Assembly (NCBI RefSeq): GCF_000143415.4
Contig: NW_003314362.1
Location: 124,001 to 188,000 of the forward strand
Reading direction: 5' to 3'
DNA: 64,000 nt
DNA from: Selaginella moellendorffii
Taxonomy: Eukaryota; Streptophyta; Lycopodiopsida; Selaginellales; Selaginellaceae
Under the pieces are notes generated by a model, which searched no databases, was not told the DNA's origin, and saw only the letters and a list, made by a program, of their open reading frames with translations. Of this stretch, positions 1 through 11,862 are shown piece by piece. Positions within the stretch are counted from its first letter, which is position 1. Every line of letters starts with the position of its first letter. Both the position numbers and the translations under genes were made by a program.

Positions 1-1508
1 CAGGAAATGGCTATCCAAGAGACATGGCGAGTGAAAACTACAAAAGTTCCATCTTTCTGCTAGCTAAGCTGCTGCTGCCTGTCCCACTCACTCGCACTTG
101 CGATTGCTTGTGAGAAGCTCTCGCGCGGCAGAGAAAACAGTAAGGAGAACAGCGCTGGAAAACTCGCAGAAACTCGCAGACTTGCAGCAAGAGCAGGACT
201 GTGTTTCTTTGTGGCGAAGGAGTGTGCGAAGAGATTATATAATCTGAAGAGAGAGTGACAACGACTGTGCTCAAGCAGCAAGCAGTGCAGCAGCAGCGGC
301 AGGAATGGGGTGTTGCATTTCTCTCGCTCGACCTTACCTTTCAATCAATCACCACGAGAATCAGAGCAGACACCACCAGGCTTGAAAAGGCACAAGTTTT
401 TTCTTTTTGCCGAAAGGAATCCCGGATTTCTTTTCTCTCTTCCCTGCAGATTTTCTCGTCAGTCAGCTCAGGGAAGAAGGGAAATATAAAAGAAAAGTAT
501 AACCAGAGGGACGAGCGAGGGAGAGAGAGAGAGGAACGAACACTATCAGCCGAAAAGCCCGAGTCTTTGTTCATTCAATGTGGAGCGAAAGTATCTATCT
601 TTTCTGAAGCGAGGGCGATGGGCTACGCGTGGTGGTATGTGTGCATTGCATGCTGGTGCTGAAAATGGCTCGCCTGGAAAGAGACGTGAGTACTCATAGG
701 GAAATGTAAAGGAGAGAAAAAAAACATTTTAGAAGAACCTGAGAAAACAGAAGAACCTCCTGAGACTTGAGTCGTTTGTGAGCGGCGAGCCTCGGTTTCA
801 CTTAGCTCGCTAGCTACTTGGCTCATTTATCGTTGCTCAATTGCTATAGCCGTGCCAAATTGGAGTTTTGGTGGGGTACTCACTCCTTCCCATGGAGCAG
901 CCAAAGACCCTCCTCCCCACAGTGGAAACGGTGAAGCTTTGACAAAAGCTTCGCTCTTTTTCGTTTGAGTTTGTTCCACCACCACGTACCTACATCAGAG
1001 TTTTAAAAAGGATTACGTGCTCTTCACAGCGACAACAAAGAGAGAAGGCGACTTACACGACCTCAGGCGTAAATGGACGATGAATGGCAAATCATACGCC
1101 CGAATCTCGCCGCCTCACTAAATTCCCGATCGCAAGCACGTGGATTTTCTTTGATCTTGAACTTAAAGCGCAAGTTCTTTTCCACATTGTCTGGGAACTT
1201 AGTGATGTATAGTAATGAGCAATAGCAAGAAAAATGAAGCACGGGTTACCTTGGTTACTTTCGTTCACATTTGACACTTGACAAGTGTTATAATCGAGCA
1301 CGCGCAGCGATCGGATTAACACGGCAACACAGCATTGAAACGTTGAAAGTTTTGGAGCGAGATGTACGAAGAGAAGGGACCACTCACTGACTGAATGGAG
1401 AAATGCACCTCATTGTTTGGACAAAGGAAAAAACAAAACAACTCGATTGGCAGCTGCAGAAGAAAGAAACGCTTTTTAAATGCCACTTGAGGCACTTTTA
1501 CTCGCCGA
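1..1508. other. No confident gene; probable UTR/promoter sequence
   Basis: Short open frames occur on both strands but none matches a family I recognise. The longest is a 135-codon + frame (255-662). A small frame starting at 305 begins Met-Gly-Cys-Cys, the pattern of an N-myristoylated and palmitoylated leader, but stops after 26 codons. A palindromic TATA-like run lies at about 232-243 and a GA-rich tract at about 520-535. A good donor-like GTGAGT occurs near 685 on +. The stretch could hold the leader of a spliced transcript; I cannot build one. Confidence 0.4.
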
Positions 1509-2838
1509 TTAAATCCATTGCTCGAGCTCAGCCTTATTTATCATGAAAGAGCTTGCACAGCGGTGACCACCCCCTCCGTAGGACTGTGCACAGGTTAGCA
1601 TTAGTCATTCATAGCAACGCAAACTCAAAGCTTTCCAACCTGAGATATACCCGTTGTGTCATCGTCGATGCTTCGAAGGCTCACTTTCAGAGTGTCTGGA
1701 TCTCCAAGTTCTTCGACTTCATAAACCACTGCACCGATAGGCCTAGAAAAGAAGAGGAACTTAAGGACTCGCTGTTGAAACACGATGAGAACCTTAAGCC
1801 AGCGCGAAGACTTTTCTCCGCAAGCTGATGTCCGAGATCACTTCTAAGCTCCTGTGCATTGTCTGCTCTTACACCCTGTGGAATGAAGCTCGCCGTCCGT
1901 AAGACAATGACTGCGTGAAAAAATAAACTTACAAGAAAACGCCCAAACTTGCCATTTCCAATCTCGATTTCAAAAGAGTTTTCGAGAATAGAGCGTATAA
2001 TTTCTTGATGCACTAACACTCTTTGCTTTCCTCTCTCAAGAACAGAGTCAATATCAAGTTCCAGCAACTGCAAAATGCAGAAACTAAATGTCTTGCCAGA
2101 AAAAAACAGAAAGAACTACCTGGTTGAAAATTGAAGGATTCAGCACGGCATTGTACTCCAGCTTCAAATCCTGGATACCGCTCGAAAATGCCTTGCTCTC
2201 TGGAATGCTCCAGCGCCAAAGGTCGCCATCCTCCACATACTTGTACATCTTTTGCAACTTGTGCTCTCCACTCCAAAGTTCTTGTCACAATAAACGAATG
2301 CCGTCTGTAGAGAAACAAAACTGGCCGAGCCATGGATTTACCTGGAAAACGCTCCGAAAAGTAATCATAAGCAATCGTAGCTCCACTTCGATTCATGTCA
2401 ACGACTGAATGGAGATTTTGTGGTGCACGGTCTTCACTGTGAAGCTTGTGGAGTGCCGTCTTGTGGTGATCCAACACCACAACTCTGGATACATAGAAAT
2501 TCACAAGAGAAGTAAAAAGATAATCGAGAGATCGAGAAATCAATACGCACTCTTTAGCTTTACTGCAAAGATCTGTGACGAAACCGGCAGGACCCACGAA
2601 ATCTAAAAGGTAAAACACGTCGACTTCCTCGACGGGCAGCTCGTCCACCCTGACAACACAAACCAGTGGAAATCAAGAACACGAAATAGGACATCTACAA
2701 CCTGAGTGGACGGTAGACAGCATTTGGAAAGAATCGCGCAGCCTTGCCGATGGCCTGATGATACAGATGCGCTGCCAGTGCCGCAAACACTCCATCCGTG
2801 CAGGGGTAGTGATACAGGATCGCCGCGGGAAGCCGCAT
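1509..2838 (-). CDS. DHH/DHHA1-domain phosphoesterase, 8 exons, complete
   Basis: Predicted 311-residue member of the DHH phosphoesterase superfamily (RecJ/NrnA/exopolyphosphatase-like), metal-dependent hydrolases of phosphodiester or phosphoanhydride bonds. Exons on the minus strand: 2838-2702, 2649-2551, 2484-2342, 2280-2120, 2067-1933, 1875-1793, 1742-1640, 1583-1509; all phases join and total 936 nt. Visible motifs: HYPCTDG at about residues 10-16 (first metal Asp), LLDFVGP at about 60-66 (second Asp), VLDHHKT at about 82-88 (the DHH signature), and GGGGHRCA near residue 290, the glycine-rich substrate motif of DHHA1. The start at 2838 is chosen over the ATG at 2844 because only its frame yields motif I. 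Substrate cannot be told: oligoribonucleotides, cyclic dinucleotides or polyphosphate are possible. Transcribed divergently from the gene at 4572 across an AT-rich gap. Confidence 0.85.
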
Positions 2839-2930
2839 TGTCCATAAACCCTAAAAACCTGGCTCGAATTTTAGGTTTTTGCTTTAATAAAGTTTTTCCC
2901 GCCAATTGCCACAATTGTTTATTGTTTTAG

Positions 2931-4010
2931 AATTTGAAAGGGAAATTAATATTATTTACAATATATTAATTCAAGTTAATTTATATGTATCTCTTAGTCT
3001 AGATTTAACACCATATTACAGTAATAATTATTATTTTTATTAATTTTTTAACATATTGTAAATTTGTAGTTTTTTATTAATAGATCATCTATTTAGCCTC
3101 TGAAAATTTTATATAAATTAATAATAAAAATTGCATTAAAATGAGTACTTAAATTATTTCTTCTTACAAATCTTTCAAAATATTTCAAACTCTTAATAAT
3201 AAAAAAATAAAATACTTTACACTAGACAGAATATTTAAGTACAAATATGAAATTTTTCTTTATTTAATTTTAAAAGAACAAAAGAATATTATTAACTTTA
3301 ACAAGCATATAAGTAGTTAAATTTTTAAACCAAGTATATAAAATTATCAAGTTCAAAACTAATAAAATTATGACAAACCTTTTTAAAACTAAAAATATTT
3401 TTTATATATACATATATTTTTTTATAAAATATATCATTTTATTTATGTGTCAAGAATTTTTTTTAAGTATTTTTAGTTTAAAATCTTTATTAGTAAACAT
3501 GACAAAAAATTTATATCTGCATCATTAGCACAACTTTTATAAAGGAATTATATATTTAATTTTCAAATAATTATATAATATATCTAACTTTTATTGAGAT
3601 AAGTTATACTTATTATTTCAAATAAAAATTAATAAAAATTTATTTTTTATAAATTAAAAATGTTATAAAAATGTTTAAATGTTAATATTCTTAATGCTCC
3701 ATCACGATGCCACTATTAAAAGCATAAAATAAGTTTGAAGTTAAATATTAACACTAAATTTTATATTTGTCATTAAAACCTTTTTATTTATTTACTTATT
3801 TTGCCAATAAAACATTTTCATCCTGGTCTAATTAACAACTATAAATTGTCTTGTTTGACAAACTCATAAAGTATTTATTTTAAAAAATAACATATAAACA
3901 AAATCTAACTATTTTGTTTAAAATGTTAAAAATAATTATCATATTTGAATATTAAAATCAATTGTCACACTTTGATGAATGAAACTACCTTGTTGCTCCC
4001 AATCTTGTTC
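2931..4010. other. Extremely AT-rich intergenic block
   Basis: About 1.1 kb of almost pure A/T runs with no open frame, no recognisable transposon ends and no clear tandem unit. It lies between the divergent promoters of the DHH gene and the 848-residue protein gene, whose flanks have ordinary composition. It may be decayed transposon DNA or a matrix-attachment-like spacer; the sequence does not decide. Confidence 0.6.
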
Positions 4011-4571
4011 TGCATAGCACAAAAAGATCAAGCCAATCAATAAAACAAGAATAAGAGTGTTTTTTCTTCTTACCACATACTTATCTTCAACTTAGAACAG
4101 CGATCCAGCAAGTTCTTCCCTCACAAACCTTTGGTGTGAGCGTGTCTATGTTCATCCAGGATATCCCAAGCCATCGGTCGGCCAACTCTGCTTAGAGAAC
4201 ACGAAAGAGAGAAGAAATGTGTTCTTTTCCATTCTGTTTAGCGGCAGAGCGGACGGCTGGGATGGCAGCTGAGCCGGCTGGCAAGCGTCGCGGGAACGAA
4301 CTCAAACCGTCCACAGAGGAACAGATTTTGTAGGGTTTGCGCCTGGATTCCACCGGGGCTACGCTGGCGGCCGCGAGGTAGTGTGATCGCGAGTGACAGA
4401 GTGGATTGGATCGATGTGGAGGAGGAGGACGATCGCGCGGGGAGAATGCCGGCGCTGCCACGGGATTGCCGGCACAGGAATCGGGAGCTTGTGTGGGGCG
4501 AGGTGACCTTAGAGGGATTGATGGATGGATCTGCAGATCGCCTCGTTCTAGGGCGTGGGATTTGCTAGAGG
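4011..4571 (+). promoter_or_regulatory. Upstream region/5' leader of the 848-aa protein gene
   Basis: Composition switches abruptly from AT-rich to GC-rich near 4150. No family match was found in short frames here. It is most simply the promoter and 5' UTR of the gene starting at 4572. No specific element can be assigned. Confidence 0.35.
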
Positions 4572-7423
4572 ATGGGGGCGAACAAAGGGCGAAGGGCGAA
4601 GAATCTGTTTAGAAGCTACTATGTGGCATTCGACAAGGCCGCGACCGATCAACCCGAAGTGGTCGAGAAGCACGTCTTTTACAATCGCGAGAAGGGGATC
4701 CAAAAGACAGTGTACTGTCCTGGAGTTTCGGACAAGAGCATGGTCACTATTCCCGAAGGCAAGGAAAACCAGCGCCAAGAACAGCAAGAAGCCAGTGCTG
4801 CTGTTACTGCCACCGTCCCCGCCGCTGCTCGAGGTGAAAGCCAAGATCACGATCAGATGAAAGCGGACGTGCAAGCTTTTGGCAGCTGCGAGCAAAGAAG
4901 TGATGCAGCGGCCCAAGCTGATCTTTCTGATGCTCCAGAGACCGGTGACTCGTCTTTGGATCATCCTGGACCGGGCAATGCTCCTTCTTCGCAGGAGAGC
5001 GATCGTGCTGATGCTGCGTCGGCTTTCCAGCGATGGCGTCAGTTCCATCTCCAGGTATTCACTCTGTCATCTTTCAAGGTTCTCAATCTCTATACTTCCT
5101 GCTCTTTTGCAGAGAACTTTCAACCAAGAGCTACGAAGAGTGAATGAAGTCACTCGCAAGGACGAAGCCAGCATGGCCATGGTTGAGCAGGAACGAGCTC
5201 AACGGGAGAAAGGATTAGCTCACGCTCTGGCTGAATCGGCTTCATTGCGTGCGCAGCTCTCAGCTAAAGAACAAGAAATTCAAGCGCTTCAGACTCAAGC
5301 TCGCATGCCTGTAAGTTGTGATAGAAGTTTTTTCGTTGAGAAAAGTGCTGATCGTCTTGACTAGCTTTGATGCCTCAGCGTCGGAAGCAAAGAAGAGCCG
5401 AATATGATCAAGGCGAGCCATCGTCTCAAAGGAGGCCACACAGGTCTCGAAGTGAAGAGGTTGGTATGTCTTTGCACTCTCCTTGTTTGAGATGTTCTAA
5501 GATCTTTGTCTCTCCTTTTTCAATAGGACCTGGTGTGGATAAACCAGCCAAACGTCCAGCGCCAGAATCAAGAGTTTGCGCTTCTGGCACAAAGCTTGCG
5601 AAACATAGTGAGTGAGGTTGCGAACTTGGAGAACAAGGCTGGTACTACGATCTCGTTCTCGGAGGTCTACGAAGCATTTCGAAACATCGAGGAGAATATT
5701 GACTCGAGGCTGAAAGGAAACATTAGAAGACAAGCTCCAGAATTACGTCCGTATGTAGAGACTAGTCCCTCGGAGTTTTCAAAGAGAGGCCATCACGTTC
5801 GACCACCACCTTCTCGAGAAGAAGAGCACCGGAAGAGGTTCGCGAGAGAATGGTCATCGCAACAACAGCACGGTCGTAGAAACAATATAGAAATGGTTTC
5901 GGCGTCCCACGGAGGCGATCCATCGATTTTTGAGAAAGTTGGCAAGGCAGTGGTGTGGAAATGGCGCTGGGCACTAGCAGTCTCCAAGTCGAAAACACTG
6001 TCGAGGCATCTGAAAAGCTTGAAGTCCCTCTATAAAGCCCAGCTTGCTCGAAACATCAACGCGGAGGCGACATCGTCGAGCACTTCAGTCCAAGAGATCA
6101 CGTTTCTGGGCTCCATGGAGAAGACACTCATGTCAACTTTGCCGAGCTACAGCATCGTCTCGTTCGTCGTGTCACTCTGGCGGGCCTACACAGGTTGCAC
6201 CAAGACTCAGAAGGTTTTCCTCTCGAGATTGATTCCCATCGACAGGATCATGGCCGGATTCCCGCTGTGGATCGAGAAAATGGGAGACAAGCAGGTCCTC
6301 GAGTACTTCTTCTCGCTCTGGCAGTTTGTGGCCTCGAGGCGGTCAGGAAAACGTCCACGAAGCAGCCAGTCACCGAGACGGTCACCGAGACGTAGTAGAC
6401 ATCACCTTCACCACGATCCAGGCCCTTCGATATACGAGTCTTTCCATCACTGCTGCCATCCAAACTCACAAAGCGAGACCAACAAGACATGCAGTCCTCA
6501 CAGGGCAAGGTCCCCGAGACAGGGCCATGATCACAGCAAGAGAAGGCCAGCCACTACTGCTGCTCACAGGCTTCGTGTTCCTCCAAGAGCTCAGTCCAAA
6601 GAGCCAAACGAGCTGATGCAGGAGGAGGAGAACGCTGTGGGCGTGGTAGCAGCGAGCGAAAGAACTCCAGCTCCACCAGCCACTGCTCCAGCGGTGGTGG
6701 AATGCGCCTCCAACAACGAAGCTGGTCCTCTGTCGAGTTTTGAGTCGTTTGGCGCGACCGAGATGTTTCCAGGCTCTGTTCCGTCAAGCATACCCCTCAC
6801 CGGACAAACTTTCTCAGCGCAAGCTTTGCGGAGACTACAGGTACGTGAAGAATTCCTTCTTGTTTCAGTCTCTTTTGTTTTCTCTTGCACAGATGCAGCT
6901 CCAACACGAGCTCCAAGACATGCAGCCGCTGTTGTCCAGAGCTACAAAAGCCATCCAAAACCAGGTTTGAGATTTCGTTGGTAGTTAAGTTTCCATTCCA
7001 GCTGATCCGTGAGAAAACAACCAGGCCGTGGTGGATCAAAGTCCCAAGTCTGCGAACTCGATTGCTTCGCTGTGGAAGGTTTGCAGCACGTTCGAGTACG
7101 CACTGACGGAAGCTCGCAACCAGATGCTGTCCATAATCCATGAGTCCGCGCGTGGATATCACAACGGCGCCCTGGAGATGGAGGATGCGGACAGATTTCT
7201 TCCCGAGGGCGTGATCCCAGTTTTCGGCGAGGTGGTGCTTCCAGAAGCCATGGAGAACTCTTCCAGGAAGTCGTGTGGCTTTCCCAACGTTTTCAGCCTC
7301 ATCTCCAAGACGTCGGGGCTCCAACAGTTGCGGAGGAAGTCGTGCCTCGCGGCCCAGTATGCTGTTGGCTTGAATCACAAGCTCCAGAATCTCAAGGACC
7401 AGCCCAAGGCTTGGCAGACGTAG
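4572..7423 (+). CDS. Unrecognised 848-aa coiled-coil/basic protein, 6 exons
   Basis: I do not recognise the family. Exons with clean GT..AG borders and consistent phase: 4572-5054, 5113-5310, 5379-5459, 5527-6840, 6893-6964, 7025-7423 (stop TAG). The first exon begins MGANKGRRAK and has a Gln/Ala-rich then acidic Ser/Asp region. Exon 2 is strongly heptad-like (about residues 162-227), suggesting a coiled coil. Exon 3 is Arg-rich. The long exon 4 holds an Arg/His-rich segment with RS-like repeats around residues 525-545 and a hydrophobic helical region at about 400-520. The last exon (about 717-848) is open to a natural stop and looks globular. Exon 4 may hide a further intron. No membrane anchor or catalytic motif is evident. 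Its 3' end is followed within tens of bases by a copy of the RWD-RING gene tail. Confidence 0.65.
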
Positions 7424-7561
7424 ACAAGCAGCGTCCGTATTGCCAAAAGCTCCTTTTCTTGTATCATACTTTGTGCTTCCTCCCAAGTTTCAATCTGACT
7501 TCTTCGCCAGCATTCTTGCGAAGCCACTCTCTCTTCGAGTGTTTCTTCTTGTTTCGATTGA
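7404..7561 (-). pseudogene. Stray copy of the RWD-RING gene 3' end
   Basis: This sequence aligns along its length with about 55551-55690, the last coding bases plus 3' flank of the RWD-RING gene, in the same relative orientation. Shared blocks include TTCTTGCGAAGCCACT and GTGTTTCTTCTTGTTTCGAT. Indels and substitutions interrupt the frame, and nothing of the RING or RWD domain is present. It overlaps the end of the 848-residue gene, so it may supply that gene's 3' UTR or terminal codons. An old segmental duplication is the simplest explanation. Confidence 0.6.
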
Positions 7562-7978
7562 TCGCTGTGCTGTGACAACAAAATCTATGATGGTTTATTT
7601 TGCTATAATTTCTCAAGGTGACACAACTAACACATCATCAAGCGGCCTTTCGATCCAAATTAAACGAGCTTACGCTCAATCCAAGCCAGCTGGGCTCATG
7701 ACAAACTACTGAACTTAATGATGGCGAATCATTTTCGCTTACTGTCAAAGCGTACTTCACGATCCCCAATTCATTGAGGTGAACCAGATCAACATCGATG
7801 TTGTGGACTCAACCAGGTCGTCAACTCACGAGCAGTCACTCCCACCATCCACTTCCTTCCAAACAGGTAACCTAAGAAACCGCTGAAGCTGCATTTGTTT
7901 GTGAAGAACTGCAAATTTGAGTGAAAGAAGAGTCTGGAGAGCACACCTTACACAAAGCTAGAGAACGAAGCGCAGGCG
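7562..7978. other. Intergenic, nothing recognised
   Basis: No open frame of note. An AG at about 7920 directly before the F-box frame could be a splice acceptor of an upstream exon, but I cannot find that exon. Confidence 0.4.
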
Positions 7979-8413
7979 GTGTTGGAGGCCAACGCTCGAA
8001 CAATCTCTGGACACAGCGTTCCAAGGCACCTACTAAACTCTTCGCCAGATCGAGAAGTTCCTTTGTACGTGGCATGGGAGCTCTGGGATGATCTGGTGCT
8101 CGAAATCTTGTCTCGCCCCAAGCCAGAAGATATCATCCTTAAAGCCGGGCGCCTCTGCAAGCCATGGCATCGCCTTGCACGCTCCCAGGAACTCAGGGAG
8201 CTTGTGGCTCGCAAAACTGCCGGAGATGCAGATCCATGGGTTGTGCTACGCTTGCTCTTGTATCCTTCAGTGGCAGCTCTGGCAGGGAGCTTGATCATGG
8301 CTCCTTCTCCGTCGGTCCGCTTCGCAGGGACACAGGTTTCTTTTCCTGGCGTGTTCGCTGGGGCTTGTGTGTCATATTTGAGGGGTTCATCCTGGATTAT
8401 CATTCGAAGTTGA
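7979..8413 (+). pseudogene. F-box protein, truncated copy 1
   Basis: The frame encodes an F-box of the plant F-box/kelch type: WDDLVLEILSRPKPEDII, then KPWHRLARSQELRELV. F-box proteins bind SKP1 in SCF ubiquitin ligases and select substrates through C-terminal repeats. Here the frame ends about 65 residues after the F-box, with no complete kelch or LRR domain. The frame is open upstream to about 7925 without an ATG close to the F-box, so the true start or a first exon is unclear. An additional open frame downstream (8497-8790, 97 codons) may be a displaced C-terminal part. A second copy lies at 9093-9373. Either a decayed gene or the first exon of a gene I cannot complete. Confidence 0.55.
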
Positions 8414-9092
8414 ACATTTATCTCCAAACACAGGTTTGAACACGGGTTATATCGCGCCTGTCAATGAAAAGATTAGGAAAAGGATGGATTTAACCATTGC
8501 GTTCCTTCTACGCTCTCTGTGCCATGACACCTGACCAAATTTTGTTTGGTCAGAAACAATTGGCCCAGGAAAACGAGGAGGTTGGTGCGGAAGAAGAAGA
8601 CGAAACAAAGTATGGATCAAAGTCAATGGGCTTTGACCAGGCCGCTGGACGGAGACCGCATTTTGGCAGAGCAGCCTCGCTGCAAATCCCCACTGGATGG
8701 CTCCCCTTCGTCAAGACTCAAGATGAATTTCTCCCTCCCATTCTTGCAATTAAGGCTCTCCCAGATTCAGCAGCAGCTCGTTTGCTGTAGGAACCAGGCC
8801 TGCATTTGACGCTTCGGAGATTCGAGCAGTCAAGAATTTTCCGGCCGTCTTCCCTGTTCCATTCTCAATGGAATGGCGACCGGATTTGATTTAAAACTTT
8901 CCACCATCACCAGGCAAGGCCTTCGCTACTTTTTTATTTCAATTAGAACTTTGCACCTTCCCATTATCTATCGGTTCCTCGCTAGTCTCGTCATGGAAAT
9001 GTATGTAGGGAGTTTTCCACAAGATGACAGGTCGATCCTTGACTGGAACTGGAGAGATGTGGTGAGCTCTCAGGTAGGATGGACAAGAGCAA
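8414..9092 (+). other. Possible F-box gene remnant, unresolved
   Basis: Contains a 97-codon open frame (8497-8790) with no recognised domain and shorter frames leading into the second F-box. This may be the decayed C-terminal half of copy 1 or the leader of copy 2. Confidence 0.3.
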
Positions 9093-9373
9093 GTGTTCCC
9101 CCAAATGAGCTCCTTTTCTCTGGCGCAGCAACGGCGGCTGCTCCTGCTTCTACTGCGGCCGCGATCAGCGCGGGCTGTGAGCAGCCCTGCGCTAAATCAC
9201 CTGCCATTGAACCTTTCGGATTTGGCAAACCAAAAAGAGTTTCTTGGGGTGATCTGGTGCTCGCCATCTTGTCTCGCCTCAACCCAGCAGATATCATCCT
9301 CAATTCCTGGCGCGTCTCCAAGCAATGGCATCGCTCTGCACGCTTGCAAAAGCTCAGGGAAGCTGTGGGATAA
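9093..9373 (+). pseudogene. F-box protein, truncated copy 2
   Basis: An Ala-rich leader is followed by SWGDLVLAILSRLNPADII and QWHRSARLQKLREAVG, clearly paralogous to the F-box at 8081-8205. The frame stops right after the F-box (TAA at about 9371). Downstream bases to about 9600 remain partly open in other frames, consistent with a frameshifted substrate-binding domain. The tandem arrangement, about 1.1 kb apart in the same orientation, indicates local duplication of an F-box gene followed by decay. Confidence 0.55.
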
Positions 9374-11544
9374 CATTCGAAGATTGCTGTCGGGAACTGG
9401 AGTTTCAGCGAGAATTGGATCGGCTTTAGAGGAAGAAGGTTCCCACATATCTGCCTAATCCTCGTCATGGGAACAAAGTTTCTTCTGTGTATCTTCTCGG
9501 CAAACACTTAGATGCCTGCAGCTCTCGGTTCAGAGTGGATCCGGCAAAGAAGCTTCCACAAGATGAATCTCGCCAGATCGTTGGTCCGAGTAGGTCATTG
9601 GCAGTCTTAGGCATGGCGCTTTGATCGTGTGTTGGTTGGATTGCGGTGTGGTGATGGTAAGAGCGTGCCCCCAATGTGCAAAGTTCAAATCAAAGTAAAT
9701 AAGTAAAGAAGAAAAAAAAAACTTTATCTTGTTTCGCCATTGCTCCTGGAAGATTTGAAATCTTGCTGATGTGATCGATCAGTGCCAAGTCTGCCTCAAA
9801 ATTGGACACCCCTATTCAAGAACATAGAAGCAGAATGATTGTGAAACAGAAACATTGTGCATTGCAAGTCATGCCCTCAGTATCCCTGATCTGTCCAATG
9901 ATCAATTGCAAGGATGACTTATAACAGAAGATCTTTTCTTCCAAAAAGTTAAACCATCCTTAGAGGGGTAAATGAGAATATATTTAAGATATTCTTGAAT
10001 ATTTTGGCAACTGCCTATATTAATGTATGGCATTATAGATATACACTTCAACCTTACGTTATCCCTTCCTCTCAAAAGGATGGAAAGTAATTAGGGTTCT
10101 ATGGCTGATGAGCTAGGATTTGGAAGAATTTTTGGTGATCTAGATGTGGTATTACTTATTCTTGATCCTTTTGTATAAAGCATTTTAGCCATTACATATA
10201 CAGAATTTTTGAAGGATTGGTTTGTTGAATGTTTTGTTAAATTTCATAAACTTGTGGTCTAACTTGTCATAACACTTGATATGGTCCTTTCTATTGAGCA
10301 AGGAGCCCCTTACACAAATCATGTACCGTAAGATTGGGAAAATAAATTAACACTAAGTCATTTACTTTATACTTTGTTGGTGGACAATGATGAGAGTTAT
10401 ACTGCCATTATTGTCCCATTTGTACTTGACCCAAGTGTTTGCAGTTACAAATGCACTACCAAGAGCACTATTGTGAATATTATCATTAATTGACATGGTG
10501 ATGAGAAACTTATATTGTTGACTTGTATTTGTTAATGTTGAGAACCCTCATGATATTAAGCTTGGTCCCTTAATACTTACTAAATGATAACTTACCATGT
10601 CTGTTATCATGCTCTATATGTTAGTTTCATTTGGTCTTATGGTTATTTATGGAATATGTCTAGATTTGTTAATTTAACATATCTATGGAATGTAGAAATT
10701 GTCCTAAACACATAATGTTGGCAAATTCACAATTTAGTGCCATTCCATATTTAGTAAATTCCAACTCTTGGTACTAAAGGTGAAAGCCCAAAGTGCACGT
10801 TTCTCAAAGGGGGAGAGGGGGTATAGAGGGTTCTAAATATATAATAGGAATAATGGATAGGTTGGGCATGGTTGACCAACCTAAAATATAGTTTGACTCC
10901 CACTTGTGTGCTTATCCTTATTTTACATTCAACTTGGGTCTAAACCCAAATTCCAAACCATGTTAGTTGGTGGAGTATTTATATCCTTGCGTTAAGGCAT
11001 TAGTATGCTGAAATTGTGTTAAAACTTTGTTTAACTCCATTTTGCGTATTAATTCTGACATTAGTATGATACATGCTCTATGACTGTTTTAATATCACCC
11101 CATGCTCTTATCTCTTCACTCTTTAGGCTAAACACTCAAGAGTTACTCTATGCTCCAGTTCCTTCGCTCCTTGATTGCAAGTTTAGGAGTTTGGCTTTAT
11201 TCTTTCATTTAGTAGCCCAAGGCTCTAAAACTCAAGTTTCACTTTACTGTCTTTGGACATGTGACACATGGAGGGTTTATGTTCCATTTCGTGGTTATTC
11301 TATAGTAAATCACTATAGAATAAAGGGTGAAAACCATATGCATTACATTTGGTATTAGAGGATATGTCTCAACAAGTACTATCTAATGAGATTGGGCAAT
11401 TAATCTTATTATATATATAGAGATGAAAATGATGATCTAAGTGGGTGCACGTTTGGGTGCTAAAACTTTGCATTTATTCTTTGGATATGGATTTTGGTTA
11501 CCTTTTTATACCATATTATGTGAGCTTGTGTTTAGGCTCATAGG
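9374..11544. other. AT-rich intergenic with a possible degenerate LTR end
   Basis: No coding potential. At 11341-11358 the sequence CATTACA is followed by TTTGGTATTAGAG, which looks like an LTR end abutting a primer-binding site for initiator-Met tRNA, as in the better preserved elements of this window. The matching LTR start and internal region cannot be traced, so this is at most a decayed LTR element. Confidence 0.35.
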
Positions 11545-11810
11545 TGTAAGCAACCAAAGGGAATGACTCGAGAAACGATCCATTGGGGTTCAAATATAGA
11601 GGGAAAAGGCCCATAAACAAGAGTGCACCCCCTTTTCCAATCGGTTAAGGGTCTTGGGATACTTGGGGTTAAGTGTCCTTGGGTTTGAATAGTATTGAGC
11701 TGGGTGACTTCCTGAGAAGTCCAAATTCAGGAGTTTACATTAGGATGGATTAAGATGTATTGTTTACACGAGTTTGCACTTGGGCTTGTAAGTGAGATAT
11801 ATTAGCAACT
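11545..11810 (+). repeat. Left arm of a 266-bp inverted repeat (TRIM-type LTR plus 71 bp)
   Basis: This 266-bp block is the reverse complement, with scattered substitutions, of 30705-30970; both arms are 266 bp long. Bases 11545-11739 are a 195-bp LTR of the TRIM-like family (starts TGTAAGCAACC, ends TTTACA) with no primer-binding site after it. The remaining 71 bp have no assigned origin. The arms bracket the whole Gypsy/LARD nest, so they could have mediated inversion or foldback rearrangement. Confidence 0.75.
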
Positions 11811-11862
11811 TAAGTTATACTTTGAGTTGGCAAATGTAAGCTCCAAGCCCAAGTTGAGTTGG

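Noticed and set aside
255-662. 135-codon + frame, and the small MGCC frame at 305
   Set aside because: Composition changes along the frame, no family match, no supporting splice structure; kept only as a note.
1910-1933. A 22-nt GTAAGT...CAG intron in the DHH gene
   Set aside because: Too short to splice and it breaks the frame; the acceptor at 1876 gives a 57-nt intron and restores GVRADNAQELRSDLG.
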